Assembly: GCA_964391325.1 (NCBI GenBank)
Contig: CAYMJM010000008.1
Location: 1-40,328 of the forward strand
Source: CAYMJM01 sp964391325
Lineage (GTDB): Bacteria > Patescibacteriota > Dojkabacteria > B142 > JAFGMG01
DNA length: 40,328 bases
Direction of reading: 5' to 3'
A program made the position numbers and the translations under genes. A model generated the notes under the pieces. It was given only the letters and a program-made list of their open reading frames with translations, made no database searches and was not told where the DNA came from. How positions within the stretch are numbered: position 1 is the stretch's first letter; every line of letters starts with the position of its first letter. Of the stretch, positions 8,150 to 15,507 are shown one piece after another.

Positions 8150-8178
8150 TGAGTTTTTGCCCAAAGTATTATAGAATT
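8150..8178 (+). promoter_or_regulatory. fusA promoter
   Basis: TTGAGT (8150-8155) and TAGAAT (8173-8178) have a 17-bp spacer. The leader downstream holds a perfect 9-bp hairpin. This promoter makes fusA the start of its own transcription unit, apart from any rpsL/rpsG genes. Confidence 0.5.
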
Positions 8179-8189
8179 ACAGTCGCTTC

Positions 8190-8215
8190 TAAATAATAGC
8201 TTTTCATTATTTAGG
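8190..8215 (+). promoter_or_regulatory. Hairpin in the fusA leader
   Basis: CTAAATAAT (8190-8198) pairs perfectly with ATTATTTAG (8207-8215) around an 8-nt loop, 30 bp before the fusA ATG. No T-run follows, so it is not a terminator. It may shape ribosome access or mRNA stability. Confidence 0.45.
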
Positions 8216-8245
8216 TATATTTAATTAAGGTTATTCATTATTAAA

Positions 8246-10393
8246 ATGGCAAGTATTTTGGATTACTCAACAGTTAAGGATCTGAAGTTCTATAGAAACA
8301 TAGGTATAATTGCCCACGTTGATGCAGGTAAGACTACTACTACAGAGCGTATACTGTTTTTTACAGGTAGAAAACATAAAATAGGAGAAGTTCATGAAGG
8401 TGCTGCAGAAATGGATTTTATGGAGCAAGAGCAGGAAAGAGGAATTACCATCCAGTCCGCAGCTACTACATGTTTCTGGTCTATAGGTGATCAGAAGTAC
8501 AGGATCAATATTATTGACACCCCAGGGCATGTTGATTTCACTGCAGAGGTGGAGAGATCTCTTAGAGTCCTTGACGGGGCTGTTGTTGTATTTGATGGGA
8601 AAATGGGAGTAGAACCTCAGTCTAGCAAAGTTTGGGGACAGGCGACAAAATATAATGTTCCAAGGATTTGCTTCATCAATAAAATAAATCTACTAGGAGG
8701 AAATTTTGAAAAAAGTTTACAATCCATACAGGACGAGCTATCTCCGAATGCTGTTGCGATTCAGTTGCCTATAGGTTCAGAAGATAAGCTAAGAGGAGTA
8801 ATTGATTTAGTGAGCATGAAGGCCTATGAGTATGATAGCGAGGACAAGCTTTCTTATAAAGAGATCCCAATTCCTGAGGAATTACTTTCCAAAGCAGAAG
8901 AATTACATAATGATTTACTAGATAAAATTGCGGATGCAGATGATGTCTTATTAGAAAAGTACCTAAAAGATGGAGTCCTAACCATAGATGAAATGCATTC
9001 TGCTATCAGGAAGAATACTTTGGCCGGAAAAATTTTCCCAGCTCTAGGTGGCGATACAAGAATGGCAGACTCCAAGCTTCTGATAGATGCTGTATGTAGA
9101 TATCTGCCATCTCCTGTAGAAAAAGTATATACATATCAAGATGAAGAAACCGGAGATATGAAAGAAGTTCAGGGGATGGTTGTTGGTGCTAATCCAGAAA
9201 CTGGACGCGAGCAAAGAAGAAATTTAGTCCCGGAAGATCCTTTTTGTGGACTGGTATTCAAAATCGCAATGGATCCTCATGTTGGCTCTTTAGCATTTGT
9301 AAGAATTTACTCTGGAAAACTGCAAAATGGTTCTTATGTGTATAACTCTACTAGAGCTAAAAAAGAAAGAGTTGGAAGAATTTTGCTTATGCATGCTAAT
9401 CATAGAGAAGAAGTCGATGAGATAAGAGCAGGTGATATTGCGGCATTAGTTGGTCTAAAGGACTCTTTTACAGGAAACACCCTATGTGATCAAAATAATC
9501 CGATTGTTTTAGAGAGCATTGATTTTCCTGAGCCTGTTGTAAGTTTGGCTATTGAACCAAAGACTAAATCTGATCAGGAGAAAATGGGTGAGATATTAAG
9601 AAAGTTGATGCAAGAGGACCCTACTTTTAGGTCAGAAAGTGACCCTGAGACAGGACAAACTGTTGTTAGTGGAATGGGAGAGCTTCACTTAGAGATTAAA
9701 GTAGATATTATGAGGCGTGAGTATGGGATTGAAGTGACAACCGGTCAGCCACAAGTAGCATATAAAGAGACAATAGAAAACACTGTAGAGCATCAGGAAA
9801 TACTCAAAAAGCAGACTGGAGGTTCTGGTCAATTTGCGGATGTTGTAATTATTATGGAGCCGAATGAGAGAGGAAAAGGGTATGAATTTATAAATGAGAT
9901 CAAAGGAGGAGCAGTTCCAAGAGAATATATTCCTTCTGTTGATAAAGGTATTCAGGAAACAATGTCCACAGGTGTGTTAGGTGGATATCCTACTATTGAT
10001 TTCAAGGTCAGATTGATTGACGGATCATTCCATGAAGTAGACTCAAATACTGACACTTTTAGGATTGTTGGTTCAAAGGCGTTCAAAGAAGCTATGAGAT
10101 TAGCAAGTCCGATTCTTCTTGAGCCCATTATGAAGGTTGTAGTTACTACTCCTGATGAGTTTGCAGGTGATGTAACTGGAGCTTTGAGTTCTAAGAGAGG
10201 TCAGATTAAGAAAATGGAGCCAAGAGGAAAGATGCAGGAAATTTGGGCAAATGTTCCATTACAGAAGATGTTCGGTTGGACAAATGACTTGAGATCTATG
10301 ACTAAGGGGAAAGCAAGTAGTGTTATGGAGTTCAGTCATTATGAGAAAGTCCCTGAGAGCTTAGTTAGTGAGGTCCTTGGTAATAAGGCTTAA
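8246..10393 (+). CDS. fusA: Elongation factor G
   Basis: The 715-residue product is full length and drives ribosomal translocation. The P-loop AHVDAGKT, switch I RGITI and G3 DTPGH are intact in the N-terminal GTPase domain, and domains II-V follow. Two guanine-recognition motifs are unusual. G4, normally N-K-M-D, is N145-K-I-N148. G5, normally G-S-A-F, aligns with G268-G-D-T271. Both lie inside otherwise well-conserved sequence (PRICFINKIN; IFPALGGDTRMAD), so a frameshift is not the cause. rpsL and rpsG, common fusA partners, are absent upstream, where a divergent surface gene sits instead. The identity is certain and the nucleotide preference is open. Confidence 0.97.
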   Translation: MASILDYSTVKDLKFYRNIGIIAHVDAGKTTTTERILFFTGRKHKIGEVHEGAAEMDFMEQEQERGITIQSAATTCFWSIGDQKYRINIIDTPGHVDFTAEVERSLRVLDGAVVVFDGKMGVEPQSSKVWGQATKYNVPRICFINKINLLGGNFEKSLQSIQDELSPNAVAIQLPIGSEDKLRGVIDLVSMKAYEYDSEDKLSYKEIPIPEELLSKAEELHNDLLDKIADADDVLLEKYLKDGVLTIDEMHSAIRKNTLAGKIFPALGGDTRMADSKLLIDAVCRYLPSPVEKVYTYQDEETGDMKEVQGMVVGANPETGREQRRNLVPEDPFCGLVFKIAMDPHVGSLAFVRIYSGKLQNGSYVYNSTRAKKERVGRILLMHANHREEVDEIRAGDIAALVGLKDSFTGNTLCDQNNPIVLESIDFPEPVVSLAIEPKTKSDQEKMGEILRKLMQEDPTFRSESDPETGQTVVSGMGELHLEIKVDIMRREYGIEVTTGQPQVAYKETIENTVEHQEILKKQTGGSGQFADVVIIMEPNERGKGYEFINEIKGGAVPREYIPSVDKGIQETMSTGVLGGYPTIDFKVRLIDGSFHEVDSNTDTFRIVGSKAFKEAMRLASPILLEPIMKVVVTTPDEFAGDVTGALSSKRGQIKKMEPRGKMQEIWANVPLQKMFGWTNDLRSMTKGKASSVMEFSHYEKVPESLVSEVLGNKA

Positions 10394-10452
10394 GTTCTGT
10401 ATAATTAAATAAAAATAGTATTGAGAAAAGTTGATTTTCTAGCTAAAATGTA

Positions 10453-10481
10453 TTGCACAAATAGCGTCTTTCTCGTATAAT
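10453..10481 (+). promoter_or_regulatory. tuf promoter
   Basis: TTGCAC (10453-10458), a 17-bp spacer and a perfect TATAAT (10476-10481) form one of the best promoters in the window. The leader is about 110 nt, is very AT-rich, and contains an imperfect hairpin at 10525-10550 (ATTGA...TCAAT arms). Confidence 0.75.
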
Positions 10482-10600
10482 CTGGACGCCTTATGCTTGT
10501 TTAGCTTAATAATTGGCTGATTAAATTGATTATATAAAAAATATATCAATCTATTATTTAGGCATTTTATTTATAAATTGTATTTTTTAAATATTGGGAA

Positions 10601-11773
10601 ATGGCAGATTTTGACAGAAAAAAACCTCATGTAAATATTGGTACACTTGGTCACGTTGACCATGGTAAAACTACTCTTTTACGGGGTATATTGACTGTGT
10701 TTGGTGGAGATGATACTGCTAAGTGGATAGATAAACTGGATAAGTCACCAGAATCGAGAGCAAGAGCTATTACAATTTCTGTAGCTCACGTAGAGGCAGA
10801 AACGGAAAATAGACACTATGCTATAGTTGATTGTCCAGGGCACAAAGACTATATTAAAAATATGATTACCGGTGCAGCACAAATGGATGGAGCCATTCTA
10901 GTTGTATCTGCTTCTGATGGTCCTATGCCTCAAACAACAGAGCACGTTCTGTTAGCTAAGCAGGTAGGTATCAAGCACTTTGTTGTCTTTATTAACATGT
11001 TTGAGGATATGGATGATGATTTAGTAGACTTGGTCGAGGAAGAGGTTAGAGAATTATTAACAAAATATGGATTTGATGGAGATAAAGTTACTGTTATTAG
11101 AGGATCTGCATTAAAAGCGCAAAATAAAGAGGCTGATGGAGTAGAAGCTATCAAGAAATTAATGGCTGCAGTAGATGAAGATATTCCTTTACCAGAACGA
11201 CCATTAGATCAACCATTTTTACTTCCGGTTGAAGATGTATTTTCAATTGAAGGACGAGGCACAGTTGCAACTGGTAGAATCGAGCGAGGAAAAGTAAAGG
11301 TCGGAGAAGTATTAGATCAAGTCGGTCTAATGAATAAGGTTAAACAGGTGATAGTTACAGGAATAGAGATGTTTAATAAGACGCTAAATGAGGGTCAAGC
11401 AGGAGATAATGTTGGGCTTCTTCTTAGAGGTATCAAGAGAGAGGAGATTGAAAGAGGTCAGGTCCTTGCTGTGAAAGGAAGTATTCAGCCAAAAACAGAG
11501 TTTGAAGCGGAGATCTATGTCCTAAGCAAGGAGGAGGGTGGAAGACATACAGCATTTTTCTCAGGGTACAGACCACAATTTTACATCAGAACAACTGATG
11601 TTACCGGAGAAGTTACCCTGAAAGAGGGAACTGAAATGGTTATGCCAGGAGATAATGTTGAAGTTCAGATTAAACTCGTTACTCCAATTGCGATTGAGGA
11701 AAAGATGAGATTTGCCATCCGAGAAGGTGGTAGCACAGTAGGAGAAGGAGTTGTAACTAAGGTTATTAAATAA
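10601..11773 (+). CDS. tuf: Elongation factor Tu with atypical G4 motif
   Basis: The 390-residue product delivers aminoacyl-tRNA to the ribosome. G1 GHVDHGKT, G3 DCPGH, G5 RGSALKA, and domains II and III (GRGTVATGRIERG; GGRHTAFFSGYRPQFY) are clear. Oddities are in the GTPase domain: the usual VVFLNKxDMVDD segment reads VVFINMFEDMDDD, so N132 is kept but the conserved Lys is Met133 and the conserved Asp is Glu135, with one residue fewer in the following loop. Switch I has RAITI in place of RGITI, and DCPGHKDY carries Lys where Ala is usual. The gene has its own strong promoter and ends 55 bp before rpsJ, with a perfect hairpin between. A second tuf elsewhere cannot be excluded. Confidence 0.96.
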   Translation: MADFDRKKPHVNIGTLGHVDHGKTTLLRGILTVFGGDDTAKWIDKLDKSPESRARAITISVAHVEAETENRHYAIVDCPGHKDYIKNMITGAAQMDGAILVVSASDGPMPQTTEHVLLAKQVGIKHFVVFINMFEDMDDDLVDLVEEEVRELLTKYGFDGDKVTVIRGSALKAQNKEADGVEAIKKLMAAVDEDIPLPERPLDQPFLLPVEDVFSIEGRGTVATGRIERGKVKVGEVLDQVGLMNKVKQVIVTGIEMFNKTLNEGQAGDNVGLLLRGIKREEIERGQVLAVKGSIQPKTEFEAEIYVLSKEEGGRHTAFFSGYRPQFYIRTTDVTGEVTLKEGTEMVMPGDNVEVQIKLVTPIAIEEKMRFAIREGGSTVGEGVVTKVIK

Positions 11774-11786
11774 GATTATAGTGAAC

Positions 11787-11813
11787 AAACTCCCCCTAAT
11801 TTAGGGGGAGTTT
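11787..11813 (+). terminator. Perfect hairpin between tuf and rpsJ
   Basis: A 13-bp perfect palindrome (AAACTCCCCCTAA at 11787-11799 with TTAGGGGGAGTTT at 11801-11813) encloses almost no loop, so the innermost pairs must open. Only three T follow the core, within the stem. It lies 14 bp after the tuf stop and 15 bp before the rpsJ ATG. It could be a weak terminator that leaks into rpsJ, or a processing/stability hairpin. No separate rpsJ promoter is visible in the short gap. Confidence 0.6.
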
Positions 11814-11828
11814 AACTGAAATTGAGTT

Positions 11829-12128
11829 ATGCAAAAGATCCGAATAAAAATAAAAGGTTATGATGCCAAAGTTGTTGATAAGTCAGCTCAGCAGGTTATT
11901 GATACCGCACTAAGAACTGGGGCGAAGACAGCCGGACCAATTCCTTTACCAAATAGAATAAAAAAATGGGCTGTTCTGAGATCACCTCATGTAGATAGTA
12001 AAAGCAAAGAGCACTTTGAAATGCGAGTTCACTCTAGGCTTGTGGAGATCATAGATCCTAATTCTAAGACTATTGATTCTTTAACACATTTGCAGCTTGC
12101 AGCTGGAGTGAGCGTTGAAATTAAATAA
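11829..12128 (+). CDS. rpsJ: 30S ribosomal protein S10
   Basis: The 99-residue product begins MQKIRIKIKGYDAKVVD and has the S10 tRNA-proximal loop region GPIPLPNRIKKWAVLRSPHVDSKSKEHFE split over about residues 41-69, followed by SLTHLQLAAGVSVEIK. It belongs to the 30S head. Its place directly after tuf and ahead of rplC is the classical str/S10 junction. It is separated from tuf by a strong hairpin and from rplC by an attenuator-like leader, so its expression may differ from both. Confidence 0.96.
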   Translation: MQKIRIKIKGYDAKVVDKSAQQVIDTALRTGAKTAGPIPLPNRIKKWAVLRSPHVDSKSKEHFEMRVHSRLVEIIDPNSKTIDSLTHLQLAAGVSVEIK

Positions 12129-12236
12129 TGAGTATTAGTAGCTAGATAGTTAGCATAATTTAGCTGTCTGTCTACTGAAAACTTAAATGAAATTTTATGG
12201 GGTTAATACTGCTCTGTAGGTTTATCACAGGGTAAG

Positions 12237-12283
12237 TTGCCACTAAGAGCTCTTTGCTCTGATAGTGGCAAAGAGCTTTTTTT
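12237..12283 (+). promoter_or_regulatory. Attenuator-like switch upstream of rplC
   Basis: Two mutually exclusive hairpins are visible. Terminator form: 12248-12257 (AGCTCTTTGC) pairs over 10 bp with 12268-12277 and is followed by a run of seven T ending at 12283. Alternative form: 12237-12250 pairs with 12256-12271 over 14 bp, leaving a two-base GA bulge and a 5-nt loop, which uses up both arms of the terminator. A further upstream stem (CTCTGT near 12212 with ACAGGG near 12227) could take part. The layout is that of transcription attenuation for the genes from rplC onward. The ligand is unknown; L4, known to control S10 operons in gamma-proteobacteria, is a candidate by analogy. Confidence 0.65.
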
Positions 12284-12296
12284 ATATAGTTGTATA

Positions 12297-12908
12297 ATGA
12301 AATTTACAATAGGAACTAAAAAGGAAATGACACAGGTCTATGATTCTGAGGGAATCGTACACCCTGTTACCGTTGTAGATACCAGCGATGTAAAAGTTGT
12401 TGGAATGAAGACTATGGAAAGAGATGGATACAATGCGATTGTCCTTGGAAAGGGAAAGAAAAAGAAATCTAATAAAGCAGAAACAAATAAGTACAAAGAG
12501 CTCGGGTATGTACCTAAAGTAGCATTTGAATTTAGAGTAAAAGAGCTAGACCCTGCTATTAAGATTGGAGATGATTGCGTGATAGAAGTAGAAGAAGAGA
12601 GTAAATTAGACATTACTGGGTGGACGAAAGGAAAAGGGTTTGCTGGTGTTATTAAGAGATGGGGATTTAGCGGAGGCCCGAAAACACATGGACAGTCAGA
12701 TAGGCATAGATCAGCTGGGTCAATTGGGTCAGGCACCACACCAGGAAGAGTTTATAAGGGTAAAAAGATGGCTGGGAGAATGGGTAACAAAAGACAAGTA
12801 GTTAAAAATTTGAAGCTAGTAAAAACAGATAATGAGGCTGGTCTTATCTTTGTGAAAGGAGCAGTTCCTGGAGCAAAGTCTAAATATGTTTTAATCAAAT
12901 CTAATTAA
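12297..12908 (+). CDS. rplC: 50S ribosomal protein L3
   Basis: The 203-residue product starts MKFTIGTKKEMTQVYD, matching the usual L3 start, so I place it at ATG 12297. A longer frame from TTG 12237 would run through the attenuator and add 20 unrelated residues. The L3 signature region is present around residues 118-165 (GKGFAGVIKRWGFSGG, KTHGQSDRHR, GSIGSGTTPGRVYKGK). L3 is an early 50S assembly protein that reaches the peptidyl-transferase centre. Its TAA shares one base with the ATG of the next, non-ribosomal gene. Confidence 0.96.
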   Translation: MKFTIGTKKEMTQVYDSEGIVHPVTVVDTSDVKVVGMKTMERDGYNAIVLGKGKKKKSNKAETNKYKELGYVPKVAFEFRVKELDPAIKIGDDCVIEVEEESKLDITGWTKGKGFAGVIKRWGFSGGPKTHGQSDRHRSAGSIGSGTTPGRVYKGKKMAGRMGNKRQVVKNLKLVKTDNEAGLIFVKGAVPGAKSKYVLIKSN

Positions 12909-13345
12909 TGACACTTAGACCAAAAGTTTATCTATTGTTGTTAATTATATTAGTTCTTTTAAATATAAGTTTGGCTGTATTAATTCGTGATGCTAAGCAC
13001 ATGAATCAGAGGGATGAGTTCACTCGAGACAGCAACGAAAGAGTTGCCTTGTTCAATCAATTTACAGAAACTTTAGAATCTGAAGTTGATGAGCAAAAAC
13101 TGATCAGTCTATATCAGCTCTTAGCGAGAATGGAAGCTATAAGAGTTCAAGATCCTGGCTATTTACTGCAGGCTGATTATACAAGGCAGATAAATGAGGG
13201 GTGGAAAGTGATGAGGCAGTTAGAGTCTGGGAAAGATATTGATACCGCAGCTTATAATGTTTTGCTTGAAAGCTGGAATAGGAAAATAGACCAACAGGAA
13301 GCTATGTATAAGAATAAAATAATTACATATCGGGTTACAAATTAA
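12908..13345 (+). CDS. Small membrane-anchored protein inserted between rplC and rplD
   Basis: The 145-residue protein has one N-terminal membrane helix (about residues 7-26, VYLLLLIILVLLNISLAVL) after a basic start, then a charged, mostly helical region that is probably outside the membrane. I recognise no domain. The ATG overlaps the rplC stop by one base (TAATG) and the stop is 2 bp before rplD, so translation is likely coupled to both. Placement inside the S10 operon between L3 and L4, normally adjacent genes, is unusual. It could be a ribosome-to-membrane factor, or merely a gene that gained high expression by position. Confidence 0.8.
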   Translation: MTLRPKVYLLLLIILVLLNISLAVLIRDAKHMNQRDEFTRDSNERVALFNQFTETLESEVDEQKLISLYQLLARMEAIRVQDPGYLLQADYTRQINEGWKVMRQLESGKDIDTAAYNVLLESWNRKIDQQEAMYKNKIITYRVTN

Positions 13346-13347
13346 AA

Positions 13348-13986
13348 ATGAACTTATTTGATAAAAAGGGGAAAAAAACTGAAAAAAAGGTGAAACTAGA
13401 TGCTAAGGTATTTAAAACCACTGTCAATGAAGATTTAATTTCTCTGGCAGTGCATGTCTATTTGCAGAATCAAAGACAGGCAAATGCACATACTAAGGAT
13501 AGGTCAGATGTTAGAGGCGGTGGCAAGAAACCTTGGAGACAGAAAGGCACTGGTAGAGCAAGGCATGGTTCTAGCAGGAGTCCTATTTGGACTGGAGGTG
13601 GAGTAACTTTCGGGCCAACTAATGAAAGAAATTACAAAAAAAAGTTAAATAAGAAAGCTGTAAAAGAGTCAATAAGAAGTGTACTAAGCAAGAAAAATCA
13701 AGCAGGTGAAATTATAGTAATGGAGGATTTTAAGCCTGAGAAAACCAAAGGTGTTGAAAAAATACTTGAAAATTTGAAACTTGAGGGGAAAACCAGTTTT
13801 GTTCAAGTAGAGGAAGAAGGTCTACACAAAGCTGCTACAAATATACAAGACGTTAAAGTAATACGAGTTGGAGAACTTAACATTTATAATATAGTAAACT
13901 CAAAAAATCTTGTAATACTTGAAAGTGCTCTAAACGAGATATCAAAAAGATGGGGTGAGGCGAAAAATAAAAAGATTACTAAATAA
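13348..13986 (+). CDS. rplD: 50S ribosomal protein L4
   Basis: The 212-residue product contains the L4 exit-tunnel loop GGGKKPWRQKGTGRARHGSS (about residues 57-76) and SPIWTGGGVTFGP, all well conserved. L4 lines the nascent-chain tunnel and in enterobacteria also represses its own operon by attenuation, which makes it the natural candidate effector for the switch upstream of rplC. The lysine-rich N- and C-termini (KKGKKTEKK; KNKKITK) are typical of this genome. Confidence 0.96.
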   Translation: MNLFDKKGKKTEKKVKLDAKVFKTTVNEDLISLAVHVYLQNQRQANAHTKDRSDVRGGGKKPWRQKGTGRARHGSSRSPIWTGGGVTFGPTNERNYKKKLNKKAVKESIRSVLSKKNQAGEIIVMEDFKPEKTKGVEKILENLKLEGKTSFVQVEEEGLHKAATNIQDVKVIRVGELNIYNIVNSKNLVILESALNEISKRWGEAKNKKITK

Positions 13987-13999
13987 TTAATAAGAGAAA

Positions 14000-14287
14000 A
14001 TGAGAATAATTTTAAAAAGGCCAATATTAACTGAAAAAACGTATAAATTAGCACAAGATAATAATCAGTATACGTTTGAGGTTTCTTTAGAAGCGAACAA
14101 AAAGCAAATAGCAAAAGCTATTCAGGATAAGTTTAGTGTCGATGTGACGGGAGTTAAAATAGTTAATATCCTGGGTAAAAATAAAAGATTTGGAATTGGT
14201 AGAAGGCTCGGTAAACGCAGTGATAGCAAAAAAGCAATTATCACTTTAAAACCAAAACAGAGTATAGATTTGTTTGAAATAAAGTAA
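14000..14287 (+). CDS. rplW: 50S ribosomal protein L23
   Basis: The 95 residues include RPILTEKTYKLAQDNNQYTF at the N-terminus, the conserved L23 opening, and VDVTGVKIVNILGKNKRFG in the centre. L23 sits at the tunnel exit and docks trigger factor and the signal recognition particle. It lies 13 bp after rplD and 4 bp before rplB, in the standard order. Confidence 0.95.
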   Translation: MRIILKRPILTEKTYKLAQDNNQYTFEVSLEANKKQIAKAIQDKFSVDVTGVKIVNILGKNKRFGIGRRLGKRSDSKKAIITLKPKQSIDLFEIK

Positions 14288-14291
14288 AATT

Positions 14292-15161
14292 ATGTTAAAA
14301 GTATTTAAACCGACAACACAAACAAGAAGGCATACAGTACTAGTAAACACGAGTCATCTTGACACGTCACGCAAACCTAAGAAATTAACTAAATCTTTAA
14401 AAGGTGCCACAGGTAGGAACTCTAGAGGTGTGATTACTGTCCGTCATAAGGGAGGCAGGCAAAAAAGACAATACAGACTTATTGATTTTAAAAGAGATAA
14501 ATTTAATGTACTAGCTGTAGTGGAAAGTATTGAATATGACCCAAATAGAACTTCAAACATAGCACTGTTAAAATACGCTGATGGGGAAAGAAGGTATATT
14601 TTAGCTTCTAAAGGGATGAAAGTAGGTCAGAAAGTTCTATCAGGAGAAAAAGATATTCCAATTAAGGTCGGAAATGCAATGCCGTTAAAGAGTATTCCGA
14701 TTGGGACATTTGTGCATAATATAGAATTGACTCCTGGAAAAGGCGGGGTACTAGGAAGAAGTGCGGGGATATCTATTCAAATTCAAGGCGGTGATAAGAA
14801 ATATGTACAACTCAAGATGCCCAGTGGAGAAATAAGATTAGTAAGAGAAGAAAATTTTGCAACTATTGGCGAAGTAAGTAATGAGGAACACCAGAACGTT
14901 AAATTAGGCAAAGCGGGCAGGACGAGAAGGATGGGAATTAGACCTACAGTGAGAGGTGTCGCTCAGTCTGAGTCACATCCACACTCTGGAGGACAGGGTA
15001 AAGGCGGAAGACATGGACCTGGTAGACCAGCTAAAACACCTTGGGGTAAAAAGCAGGGGGCTAAAACTAGAAAAAACAAACAAACAACGAAATATATAAT
15101 AAAGAGAAGAACTACAAGAAGAAGACCACAAGTAAAGAAGACAGGGAAGACAATAATTTAA
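14292..15161 (+). CDS. rplB: 50S ribosomal protein L2 with atypical active-site loop
   Basis: The 289-residue product is of normal length with GVITVRHKGGRQKRQYR near residue 50 and GPGRPAKTPWGKK near 245. L2 is needed for subunit joining and peptidyl transfer. The loop that is almost always NPVDHPHGGGEGR reads Q225-S-E-S-H229-P-H-S-G-G-Q-G-K here. The key histidine and HPH are kept, but NPVD, one Gly and the Glu are replaced. The flanking sequence (GIRPTVRGVAQ; GKGGRHGPGRP) is in frame and well conserved. The basic C-terminus ends VKKTGKTII. Confidence 0.96.
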   Translation: MLKVFKPTTQTRRHTVLVNTSHLDTSRKPKKLTKSLKGATGRNSRGVITVRHKGGRQKRQYRLIDFKRDKFNVLAVVESIEYDPNRTSNIALLKYADGERRYILASKGMKVGQKVLSGEKDIPIKVGNAMPLKSIPIGTFVHNIELTPGKGGVLGRSAGISIQIQGGDKKYVQLKMPSGEIRLVREENFATIGEVSNEEHQNVKLGKAGRTRRMGIRPTVRGVAQSESHPHSGGQGKGGRHGPGRPAKTPWGKKQGAKTRKNKQTTKYIIKRRTTRRRPQVKKTGKTII

Positions 15162-15182
15162 TTTATAAGTCATTAAAAAGAC

Positions 15183-15491
15183 ATGAGTCGATCATCTAAA
15201 AAAGGTCCTTACATTGACGAAAAATTAACAAAGAAAATAAAAAAGGCACAAGAAGCCGGTGATAAAAAACCAATTAAAACTTGGGCAAGAGCTTCTACGA
15301 TTACACCTGAAATGGTGGGTATAACACTGGCTATTCACAATGGTAGGTCATTTGTGGATGTATTTTTAACGGAGTCTATGGTAGGGCATAAAGTTGGTGA
15401 GTTTACTACTACTAGGAAATTCACTGGGCATAGTAAGAAAGGTAAAATTGCTAAGGCAACTGGTACAGCAGGTCGAACTCTAACTGATTAA
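15183..15491 (+). CDS. rpsS: 30S ribosomal protein S19
   Basis: The 102-residue product begins MSRSSKKGPYIDEKL and contains KKPIKTWARASTITPEMVG, FVDVFLTESMVGHKVGEF and TTRKFTGHSKKGK, which match the S19 family throughout. S19 binds 16S rRNA in the 30S head near the A-site finger. It lies 21 bp after rplB. Confidence 0.96.
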   Translation: MSRSSKKGPYIDEKLTKKIKKAQEAGDKKPIKTWARASTITPEMVGITLAIHNGRSFVDVFLTESMVGHKVGEFTTTRKFTGHSKKGKIAKATGTAGRTLTD

Positions 15492-15507
15492 ATTAATAGG
15501 CTGAATC

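Noticed and set aside
12237..12296. Longer L3 reading frame starting at TTG 12237
   Set aside because: It would translate the attenuator hairpins, and the extra 20 residues do not fit L3; ATG 12297 gives the standard opening.
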